NCBI RefSeq assembly: GCF_903819335.1
Contig: NZ_CAIJDE010000049.1
Location: 62,001-126,000 of the forward strand
DNA from: Flavobacterium panici
Lineage (GTDB): Bacteria; Bacteroidota; Bacteroidia; Flavobacteriales; Flavobacteriaceae
Length of the DNA: 64,000 bases
Direction: 5' to 3'
The notes beneath the pieces are model-generated. The model searched no databases. It saw only the letters and a list, made by a program, of their open reading frames with translations, and had not been told where the DNA came from. Both the position numbers and the translations under genes were made by a program. Shown piece after piece: positions 11,101 through 18,211 of this stretch; the first letter of the stretch is position 1, and every line of letters begins with the position of its first letter.

Positions 11101-11622
11101 TGATCCCGAAGAAAATTGAATAAATACCAGATCTGAAGATGTACCAGGGACAGCTGCTGCTTTTTGAGTATAGGCTAACTCATCATAATATATAATTTTT
11201 GATAAAAGCTGTGCTACTTCTCCATCATTCTCCAAATTAAAATCCTTGATAATGGAAGTTAAAAATGGAGCATCTGTGATTATAGATGGATTTTTAAGTT
11301 TTTGCCATACTTTATTAAGCTTTTGAACAATATCTGAAGTAGTTCCTAATACAATAGGAACTGGTATAAAGCCTCCTAAAACACAAGCCCAAAATGTAAT
11401 TACAAAACTCTTATTTGACTGAAATTGAAATACTATTTCATCTCCCGGTTTTAGTCCTTTTTCTTGTAAAGCATATAATTTATAACCGGCTTCGAGATAT
11501 AATTTCTTATACGATAAATACTCAACTCCACTATTTGCTTCAATAAAAGTAATTCCAGATTCCTTTCCTGATTTAATATTTTCAAGAAAGATGCTTTGTA
11601 TCGTTTGTCCGTTCATTTCCAT
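5149..11622 (-). CDS. Lipo-initiating NRPS, FAAL-T-C-A-T-E, predicted Gln-like substrate
   Basis: A 2157-aa loading plus first elongation module. Residues 1-575 are a fatty-acyl-AMP ligase (FSSGSTGSPKG near 170-180, GWFNTGDVG, ITGRKKEMIIINGQNY), which activates a fatty acid and loads it on carrier T1 (LGGNSLGIG near 609). A condensation domain follows (HHIVIDAAS near 792, with Ala where Gly is usual). Then come an adenylation domain (TSGSTGKPKG near 1264), carrier T2 (LGGDSIKA near 1650) and an epimerisation domain (HHLAVDGVS near 1834, NRTTGWFTSVYP). Pocket residues read by eye are DAQDIAFVDK, 7 of 10 matching the Gln code DAQDLGVVDK, so D-Gln or a relative is predicted. The C-terminal tail KDEDFEIISL resembles that of the downstream NRPS. 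It starts 15 nt after the PKS stop. Family assignment is firm; the substrate is inference. Confidence 0.93.
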   Translation of the reverse strand: MEMNGQTIQSIFLENIKSGKESGITFIEANSGVEYLSYKKLYLEAGYKLYALQEKGLKPGDEIVFQFQSNKSFVITFWACVLGGFIPVPIVLGTTSDIVQKLNKVWQKLKNPSIITDAPFLTSIIKDFNLENDGEVAQLLSKIIYYDELAYTQKAAAVPGTSSDLVFIQFSSGSTGSPKGVMNQQDGILYNINMSLEKCSIQDSDKFLGWMPLTHDMGLIFFHILPLLANADQFLMPPMLFLSSPELWLENLSVNEITISGSPNFGYVHVLENIEKAKLEDFSFDKLRLMINSAEPVSIETCRKFAETLKPYGFKKEAVSPSYGLAEAVLGVSLYNEEDGFKEYFLNRHKLSIGDKVEFLETSSNTTASFADLGTYNRTEIKITNETGETLLDDTLGVIHLKSPAMTVGYYNDNEATQEVISNDGWFNTGDVGFIHNSRLIITGRKKEMIIINGQNYFPNDLDSLIEELPEIKFQQAVSCNVFNEESHQDELFVFVHYLGEVKDFVLLADAVKKIISERIGVTVKKVIAVEKIHKTTSGKIQRYVLRDKYLNAEYDAFLEEFEKAKKHLEDDSYVAPVTDLEKQLAKVWQDFFGIERIGTKDNFFHLGGNSLGIGILAVKIQKEFGISLDVSQLFRNTNFADQLEIIKNSLGKSIVTIESAPVKSHYPLFSTQKRLFILNQMDTESISYNTPVVLKVEGDLDVQLCEEVFKKIISRHEILRTSFHDLDGEPIQKIHDKVDFSIQYIENEDGNIQELLKKHIKPFDLSEPALIRVLINKENNVITNIILDIHHIVIDAASFEVLIEEFQTLYGKGQLDELSVQYKDFVEWQEKKLREKELTAEKEFWLQEYSVVPETLNMPFDFLKSNIKNADGSTVSFEINADKRKKLEDICKQQVVTMPTLTLTIFYVLLSKLTNQEDIIIGTSTIGRWHSEFKNLIGLFINTLPLRCAAKGDLEFLEFLDNVKTHVLDCLANEEYSFDRLLNQLELKPNANNNPLFNVTFEYHNFNWSGVEQPDLRLSKIDHPNMFSKFDLVLRVVEKENSSVFNLDYQTNLFKKETVERFASYYNNIIDWVLDGKNGTLKEIEILSNDEISRLLEEFNNTEEVYEKGKTVLDIFSEQVSLKPETAAVVFGEKSISYKELDQQSTNWAGYLMECNVKPGDVVGLIMTRSVDMITAMFAIMKTGASYVPIDPAQRISRVVFMLEECNAKVVISNSIEKPIELESYTYINVEELNNLITPDYKAALPKIAAEDLMYIIFTSGSTGKPKGVMIKHNSVINLVKGLKNRVYNSYGDKTLHIALLASYAFDASVQQIFGGLLQGHSLYITDDETRKDGVKLIAFYNDNKIDLSDGTPTHLRFFVDALTENSTLNTLSSWILAGEVLQKELVRTFYSKLGTGVQLYNFYGPTEACVDSTGYKIDPEQLDLHDYIPIGKPLPNERIYITDQYGNLAPIGTIGELCIAGDGLAVGYVGDPELTSQKFNSEWMFNKERVYRTGDMAKWLNDGNIEYHGRNDDHVKIRGYRIHLGEIELALNSLPQIQQSVVMVNEDSNHSKQLVAYVVCEEEIKNKEIQELLEEHLPEYMVPRVYVHLSAFSMTDGGKIDKKALPAPETANNYVAPTETLQKQFVELWQDLLGVDQVGIHDNFYELGGDSIKAIQLASRSKAIGIHFQVKDVFNYQTISEIALHLKSTDTAIKETGFLAGDVPLHPIQKLFFKREYEAISHNNQSILLKVSKAITNESLVFGLSELVKHHDVLRMNFYKNEGSIYPSQKYESSIPQLQVEQVLSLKDIPEIGTKYQADLDIFKGDLARFVLFATSQEEEENRLFIAIHHLAVDGVSLRILTEDFINLVENHSSGNKFSLPAKGTSYRQWGEHLRVYASTTTLENEYIYWKEVLSNYSPLPVDISYDKRISYEETEKIQVSLPSPLTHLLVHETNSMYGTEINDILISALSLTLSEWTGVPKVVIALEGHGREELFEDVDINRTTGWFTSVYPVCLDLSDVDDIGILIADTKDMLRNIPNKGIGYNVLQFESKSEKIKSDLSIFYEDLIFNYLGDFDNSFSKETKNSIGLALEPTGLNIAKQNVNPYKIAVDSIIVDGTLYLDWKYDTKRYKKETIQKLANAYIAALEDILSYSNDIFNQGGNQTKDEDFEIISL

Positions 11623-11637
11623 AAAATTCTGTTCGTT

Positions 11638-14600
11638 TTAAACTTGTACATTCAAATTCACTTGTTTCAAAATCATTTCAATTATTATGGCAGACAATCC
11701 GTTTACAGAAGGCAGCGCAAGGATTTCCATAGAAGACATTTTTAACGCAAACTTGTTGTTGATCACTCTTAATAATTCAATTGATAAAATCGAATCAATT
11801 CCTAAAAAGCCTATCCCTTTATCTGATTGGATTCTATCTTTTGGCATTTTTAATATCTTGGATAATTCTTCTTTTAAGAATGTCACAACAAATTCTTGCT
11901 GCGAAATCCTGTTTAAAGCAAGTAAATCACTTAAGCACGCATCTTGTTCCTGGCTCAATCCGTTAACAGATCCCAGATTGCTATCAATTAAATCTTTGAA
12001 AATAAATTGTCCGCTTTCCTTTAAATTGACACTTAGAAGCTCCCAGTTCAAATCAAAAAATCCTATTTGTGTTGGTTTTTCCTGAAGTATTTTTTCTAAT
12101 CCGCTCAAAACCTGTTTGTTTGTAAAACTTCTAATTCCTACTCCCTGAAGAATCATTTCAAGGTTCTCGCTTCTGGATACTACACCAGATTCTGATAGAA
12201 CGCCAAGATTAATTGTAGTTGCCGGCAAACCTTGACTTTTTCGCACATGAGCAAATGAATCTAACAAGGCATTTGCAACAATATAATTGGCCTGCCCAAC
12301 ATTCCCTATAAGTGAGGATATTGAAGAAAACAATACAAAATTGTCAAGTTTTAAGTCTTTAGTTAAGTGATGCAGGTTCATTGCGCCATCAACTTTTGGT
12401 TTTAAAACTTTTCTAAATCTATCCTCATTCATATCGATTAAGAATCCGTCGTCTAAAACCATAGCACAATGGAAAACAGTTGAAATCTCCGGAAGATCAC
12501 TTTTAATTTGAGAAAACACATGGGTTATCTGGTCTATTTGGGCCACATCTGCTGCGTAAACTTTCACATTGACACCTTTCTTTTCCATTTCGCTAACTGC
12601 CTCTATCTCTGCTGGAGTGTTAAGACCGCTTCTGCTTAAAAGTGCTAAATTTTTAACGCCATTATCAACCAGCCATTTTCCTATTTCAAAACCTAAACCT
12701 TTTGTTCCTCCGGTAATTACATAAGTTTTATCATCTTTAAAAATTGTATCTCCTTGTTTTTTGACGTCTACAAACTGTTCTTTAAAGTTTATGACTACTT
12801 TACCAATATGTTTTTCTGCATCTATAAGCTGAAATGCGTTTGATATAGTCTGTGGTGTAAACACTTTTACAGGTAAGGATTTTAATTCTCCTGCTTTTAT
12901 ATAAGCTGAAATATCATCTAATAATGTCGAAATTTTTTCAGGCTTCTCGTTTATCATTTTATCCATATCTACAGCTATGTAAGAAATGTTTTTGTTGAAA
13001 AAATGCATTGAAAGAGAGAAGTCTACATTATCCTTTTTACCTATTTCTAAATAAGTTCCATAAGAAGCTAAAATGGATAAACTCTGATAAAGCATTTCTT
13101 TTGGTAAAGCACTTAAAACAACATCCACTCCTTTACCTTGAGTTTCTTCTAAAATTTCTTTAGCAAAATCAAGATTTTTTGAACTGTATACATGCTTAAT
13201 TCCTATAGATCTCAGGTAATCTGTTTTTTCTTCACTTCCGGCTGTAGCATAAATTTCAGCCCCTACCAGATTGGCATAATTAATAGCTGCTAATCCTACA
13301 CCTCCGGCAGCATTATGTATAAGCACTCTGTCGCCTTTTCCCAGATTTGCCTTATCTCGTAAACAATACAGAGCTGTAAGGTAGCTTAAGCCAACATTTG
13401 ATTCTGCTTCAATTAAATTTTCAGGACATTTTACCGCTAAATGTTCAGAAGTAGTGGTATAGGATTGAAACGTACCCGCAGCAAGGGCGATAACTTTATC
13501 TCCTACTTTAAACTTGGTTACTCCAGCACCAATCTGTGTAATAATTCCAGCGCAGTCAATACCTACGGCATTTTTACCATAAGTACCTTCAAGTGCTTCC
13601 GGATAAATTTTACCAGATACTTTTAAATAATCTTTGAAATTAATAGAGGTGTTTTCTATTAAAATTTCGATTTCGCCCGCCTTTGGTTCTGCTCTCTCGG
13701 TATTTTCAAAATATAAATCTTCTAACTGTTTAGATTTTGAACTCACTAGTTTAAGTGATTTGTCCTTAAAAGATGCCGTTTCAATAGATAATACCGAATC
13801 TTTTGCTTCTCTTTTTTTCGTTCCTTTTCTAAAAATTTTATCTTGTCTGATTGCAATTTCTTCAAAAGGTTTTCCAGAATACATTCTGTTAAGGGCAATC
13901 TTCCAGTCTTCTTTTGAAATAAGCAGGCTATTTGTTCTTTGAAAATCTATCAATCGAACCTGCCATTTTGGTAATTCATTTACAATAAGTCTTCCTAAAC
14001 CATGTGCAATTGTCGAGGTTATTGAGGTAATGTTGTCTTCTTCATTAACAACCTGACTTCCATAAGTTACTAGGTTTAAAGCAAGTTTGTTTTGTGATTT
14101 CTCTGAGAAAAAACGAACAATGTTTAAAAGAGGTTTTATTTCGTTTAAGCATTCTTCACTTACAGTTAAATTTTCATTAGCTTCCTGATTATCTGCAGGT
14201 AGATAAATTAATGTAATATCAGACTGGAAATCATTTTCTGCTATTTGGAGAATGCTTTCCAAATCTTCAGGATTTACCATATAATAATTTTCGCCTAATT
14301 CTTTAAAACTAGTTCCTGCTTGTATTACTACAACACGACCTGCCAGTTGTTTTAAAAGTGGCTCGCATAAAGAATAATCATCTGTAAAAACATAGGTTAC
14401 ACCAGAAGTATCCGGAATAGTATCAAAACCTGCTTTTTCTTCGATCCAATTGTTCTCAAACAAACAGTCATCGATGTATGTATCTTCTTCTTCGGTATTT
14501 ATATTCAATTCCTGGCATTTGAAATCTTTTATTTCAATTGCTACGTTTCCTTTTTCATCACAAATTGACATATCAATTAGTACTGAATTATCTGAACGTG

Positions 14601-17600
14601 ATATTAATCGTGAATAACAGTAAAGCTCGGTTCCCGGAGAAAAATAACAGTGCATTTTTCCTATTGATACGGGTACAAATTCTGACTCATCAAATACAAT
14701 TACAGATTGAAAACAGGCATCTAATAAAGTTGGGTGAATAAAAAATTCATCCTGATTTTCAATCGCTGCGTGGCCTTTTATTTTTGCGATTGATTCTTCT
14801 TTTGCAGAATCAATATTTTTTATGGTTCTAAAATAAGGGCCGTAATCCAGTTTAGCTTTGCTCAATCTTTCATAGATCTGTTCTTCTGAATGTACTATAT
14901 TCAAACGATCAGCTATTGTTTTCAAATCTAATTGTGAAGCACTTTTTTCATAATCACCTAAAATAAATTTACCTGTAGCTCTATGTATCCAAATACTATC
15001 ATCACCCACCTCTTTACTGTCAATGCTAAAATTGGCATTTTTTGAATTATAGGAAGTATACAAGTCTTGTACCTTCAAATCGTCCAGAACAAGCATTTGA
15101 TGAAACTTTATATTTTCAAGACTAAAAGAATTTCCCTGGCTTATTTCCTGCTGATAAAATGCTATTCCTGCAGCCACATAACCTGCACCTGGAAATACTA
15201 CTCTATCCTGAACAACGTGATCATTTAAAAAAGGGAAAAAATATTTATTAAGCTCTACTTTATAAGTTAATTGCGGAGCATTTATTAGTTGGTTTAAAAA
15301 AACATTTCCTTTACGTCCTATTCTATTTTCAAGAGAAGTATCAGACTCCTGCCAAAAATATTCTTTTTGCCATGGGTATGATGGTAAAGAAAGGTGCGGC
15401 AATTTATTTACCCATCGCTCCCATTTTAAAGGAACTCCAAGAGTAAACAGGGCAGCAATATTTTCAAAGAAATTTAATTGCTCTGGTTCTTTACGATTAA
15501 GGGTTTGTAAAAAATGACATGCTTCATTATTCTTCATGCAATCCATCATTGCATTTTTCAAAACCGGATGTGGTCCAACTTCAATAAATACATTGTATTT
15601 ATCTTTCATTAAAGAATCCATTGTTTTAGCGAATAGTACGGGCTGGCGAACGTTTTTCCACCAGTAATCATTATTTATTTGATCTCCCGAAATTTTTTCT
15701 GCAGTTACAGTCGAATAAAGATCAATAACTGTTTCTTTTCCTTTAAGGTCTTTTAGGGATTCCAGAAGTTCATCCTCGATAAGATCCATTACCGGGCTGT
15801 GGTAAGGAACTTCAACATCCAGCAGACGGTGAAATATTCCTGACGATTCATATTTTTCAATTAATTTTTCAAGACTTTCCTGATTTCCTGCTAATGTTAC
15901 TGAATCAAGGCTGTTTATTGCAGCAATAGAAACATCGTTAAATTCTTTAAAAGTTTCATTGGCTTCTTTTTCAGACAGGCCAACTGCCAGCATAGTCCCT
16001 TTACCGGCTGTTTTATGCTGTAAACGGCTTCTGTTGTAGCTTACCAATAATGCATCTTGCAGCGAAAGTGCTCCAGAGATATAGGCCGATGTTACTTCAC
16101 CTACACTATGTCCTACTACTGCATCTGCATTAATTCCATAATGTTCCAATAATCTGGTTAATGCAACCTGAATTACAAAATTTGCAGGCTGTGCAATGTA
16201 TGTTTCTTTTATATTGGATGTTTCTTCTGGTTTTTGAAGTTCTTCTAAAATTGACCAGCCTGAAATGTTCTTAAAATAATCATCACATTCCTGAACTGCT
16301 TTATAAAAAACAGGCTCATTTTCCATGAGTTCTCTACCCATTTTCCACCATTGCGGCCCCATTCCTGTATATACAAAAACTATATTGGGTTTCTTGTCCA
16401 GAATATTTCCTGCAGTTACTCCTTTTACTAAAATATCTTCTTCAAATGCTTCTATTTTTTCGATTAATTCTTCTTTTGAAGATGCAACAATTGCTAATCG
16501 ATCTGAATGAAGTGATCTTCTGTAAATAGCATTACTAAGTATTTGTGCAAAATTTTTGTCTTTATCTTCAATATGCAGTTTATATTTAGATACCAGTTCT
16601 TTTAATGCGTTTTTACTTCTTGCACAGATAGGAAAGATAAAATGATCCTTTTTTTCTAAATCGTATTGTACTTCTTCTTTAATAGAAGAAAATTGCTTTA
16701 AAACTGCATGGGCATTTGTTCCTCCATAACCAAATGAATTTATTGAAGCATAAGAATCAACTCCTTCCGGAAGTTTTTCTAATAAAGTTGGTACTTTTAA
16801 TATGCTGTTTTCATAATTTAAGGCTGGGTTTGGATTATTAAAATGCAAGTTTGCCGGAACTGCATTATTCTTAAGGGACAATGCTGTTTTAATTAATCCT
16901 GCTACACCAGAAGCGGCTTCTAAATGGCCTATATTTGTTTTTACAGATCCTACCAAACATTTCTCTCTGTCATCAAATAAAGTCTCGTTTAGAGCGCTAA
17001 ATTCAATAACATCTCCAACTGCTGTGCCTGTTCCATGAGCTTCGACATAATGAATATCTTTTTTAGTTATGCCGCTTTCTTCGTATACTTTTTGTATCAG
17101 TTTCATTTGAGAATTTTTATTCGGTACAGTTATACCGTTTGTATTCCCATCTTGATTTACACCAGTTCCGTTTATTAAGGCATATATTTGATCGCCATCT
17201 TTTACAGCTTGTTCATAAGGTTTTAAAACAAGTACTCCGCCGCCTTCACCTCTTACATATCCGGCTGCATCGCTATCAAATGTTTTACAGCGGGAATGTT
17301 TAGACAGAAACTGACCTTTGCTCATAACCATAGAAACTTCTGGTTTAAGCAATAGATTAACTCCTCCTACCAAAGCCATTGAAGATTCTCCTCTCCAAAT
17401 ACTTTGACAGGCATAATGTGTTGCTACTAAAGAAGATGAGCAAGCGGTATCGATAGTAATAGAAGGTCCTTTTAAATCCAGAAAATAGGACAATCTATTC
17501 GAAAGCATTGTTAATGAAATTCCTAATGCTGTGTGCGAGTTTATTAAATGTTTGTTTTCAACAGCTGTTTTTAGCAAATAGTTATCAAATGTGAACCCTC

Positions 17601-17979
17601 CAACAAAAACTCCGGTATCTGAACCTCTTAATTGCTCAAGTGACATTCCTGCATCTTCAAGAGCCTCATACGCTACCTCAAGCAATATTCTTTCCTGAGG
17701 ATCTAATGATTCTGCTTCAACAGGCGAGATCCCAAAAAACATTGGATCAAAATACTCTATTTCCTCTTTTAAAAATCCGCCTTGTTTAGCTTTGATTTTG
17801 CCAGATTTTTTTTCATTCTCGTCATAAAAGCGTCTGTTGTCCCATCTGTTTGACGGTACATCTATTACTGCATCTGTTTTGTTTAATAACATCTCCCAAA
17901 ATTTTTCTGGAGAGGAACTTGACCCTGGAAATCTGCATCCAATACCAACAATTGCGATAGGTTTATTTTGATCTTTCAT
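11638..17979 (-). CDS. Highly reducing type I polyketide synthase, KS-AT-DH-ER-KR-ACP
   Basis: A 2113-aa single-module PKS. The KS carries DTACSSS (Cys near 180), EAHGTGT and KTNIGHLE. The AT has GHSVGE near 624 and a VPYHSPVM motif at the position used to judge extender choice; it is closer to malonyl than to methylmalonyl (YASH) types. The DH His lies in NDHVVQDRVVFPGAG near 921 (HxxxD instead of HxxxG). A structural KR half, an ER (HNAAGGVGLAA near 1560), a catalytic KR (VITGGTKGLG near 1760) and an ACP (GIDSILSIEL near 2063) follow. All reductive domains are present, so the product is a saturated chain. There is no docking domain or thioesterase. It lies directly before the FAAL-NRPS, so it may act iteratively to make the acyl chain or extend a chain later. 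Which one cannot be told from sequence. Confidence 0.93.
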   Translation of the reverse strand: MKDQNKPIAIVGIGCRFPGSSSSPEKFWEMLLNKTDAVIDVPSNRWDNRRFYDENEKKSGKIKAKQGGFLKEEIEYFDPMFFGISPVEAESLDPQERILLEVAYEALEDAGMSLEQLRGSDTGVFVGGFTFDNYLLKTAVENKHLINSHTALGISLTMLSNRLSYFLDLKGPSITIDTACSSSLVATHYACQSIWRGESSMALVGGVNLLLKPEVSMVMSKGQFLSKHSRCKTFDSDAAGYVRGEGGGVLVLKPYEQAVKDGDQIYALINGTGVNQDGNTNGITVPNKNSQMKLIQKVYEESGITKKDIHYVEAHGTGTAVGDVIEFSALNETLFDDREKCLVGSVKTNIGHLEAASGVAGLIKTALSLKNNAVPANLHFNNPNPALNYENSILKVPTLLEKLPEGVDSYASINSFGYGGTNAHAVLKQFSSIKEEVQYDLEKKDHFIFPICARSKNALKELVSKYKLHIEDKDKNFAQILSNAIYRRSLHSDRLAIVASSKEELIEKIEAFEEDILVKGVTAGNILDKKPNIVFVYTGMGPQWWKMGRELMENEPVFYKAVQECDDYFKNISGWSILEELQKPEETSNIKETYIAQPANFVIQVALTRLLEHYGINADAVVGHSVGEVTSAYISGALSLQDALLVSYNRSRLQHKTAGKGTMLAVGLSEKEANETFKEFNDVSIAAINSLDSVTLAGNQESLEKLIEKYESSGIFHRLLDVEVPYHSPVMDLIEDELLESLKDLKGKETVIDLYSTVTAEKISGDQINNDYWWKNVRQPVLFAKTMDSLMKDKYNVFIEVGPHPVLKNAMMDCMKNNEACHFLQTLNRKEPEQLNFFENIAALFTLGVPLKWERWVNKLPHLSLPSYPWQKEYFWQESDTSLENRIGRKGNVFLNQLINAPQLTYKVELNKYFFPFLNDHVVQDRVVFPGAGYVAAGIAFYQQEISQGNSFSLENIKFHQMLVLDDLKVQDLYTSYNSKNANFSIDSKEVGDDSIWIHRATGKFILGDYEKSASQLDLKTIADRLNIVHSEEQIYERLSKAKLDYGPYFRTIKNIDSAKEESIAKIKGHAAIENQDEFFIHPTLLDACFQSVIVFDESEFVPVSIGKMHCYFSPGTELYCYSRLISRSDNSVLIDMSICDEKGNVAIEIKDFKCQELNINTEEEDTYIDDCLFENNWIEEKAGFDTIPDTSGVTYVFTDDYSLCEPLLKQLAGRVVVIQAGTSFKELGENYYMVNPEDLESILQIAENDFQSDITLIYLPADNQEANENLTVSEECLNEIKPLLNIVRFFSEKSQNKLALNLVTYGSQVVNEEDNITSITSTIAHGLGRLIVNELPKWQVRLIDFQRTNSLLISKEDWKIALNRMYSGKPFEEIAIRQDKIFRKGTKKREAKDSVLSIETASFKDKSLKLVSSKSKQLEDLYFENTERAEPKAGEIEILIENTSINFKDYLKVSGKIYPEALEGTYGKNAVGIDCAGIITQIGAGVTKFKVGDKVIALAAGTFQSYTTTSEHLAVKCPENLIEAESNVGLSYLTALYCLRDKANLGKGDRVLIHNAAGGVGLAAINYANLVGAEIYATAGSEEKTDYLRSIGIKHVYSSKNLDFAKEILEETQGKGVDVVLSALPKEMLYQSLSILASYGTYLEIGKKDNVDFSLSMHFFNKNISYIAVDMDKMINEKPEKISTLLDDISAYIKAGELKSLPVKVFTPQTISNAFQLIDAEKHIGKVVINFKEQFVDVKKQGDTIFKDDKTYVITGGTKGLGFEIGKWLVDNGVKNLALLSRSGLNTPAEIEAVSEMEKKGVNVKVYAADVAQIDQITHVFSQIKSDLPEISTVFHCAMVLDDGFLIDMNEDRFRKVLKPKVDGAMNLHHLTKDLKLDNFVLFSSISSLIGNVGQANYIVANALLDSFAHVRKSQGLPATTINLGVLSESGVVSRSENLEMILQGVGIRSFTNKQVLSGLEKILQEKPTQIGFFDLNWELLSVNLKESGQFIFKDLIDSNLGSVNGLSQEQDACLSDLLALNRISQQEFVVTFLKEELSKILKMPKDRIQSDKGIGFLGIDSILSIELLRVINNKFALKMSSMEILALPSVNGLSAIIIEMILKQVNLNVQV

Positions 17980-18181
17980 AATTTATTTTGAAAATGTTGC
18001 ACATTTTTATATTGTACTTTATGGACATCTGCAAACTGAAAATCAATTCATTATACAGTTAACAATCCACTTTTTTAATTTTAAAAAAAAGCAATTAAAT
18101 ACCTGTCCACTTAGTTATAACTAGTGGTAAATACATAGGATACTTAATAGAAATTAATTATTGAATTCTATTTTTATGGAA

Positions 18182-18203
18182 CATGAATTTTTAAAAATTC
18201 ATG
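18182..18203. repeat. 22-bp perfect AT-rich palindrome
   Basis: A perfect inverted repeat with arms CATGAATTTTT and AAAAATTCATG and no loop, 9 bp beyond the permease stop and about 200 bp before the PKS start. It may be a terminator stem or an operator. There is no convincing U-tract, so no role is assigned. Confidence 0.5.
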
Positions 18204-18211
18204 GTAAACCT

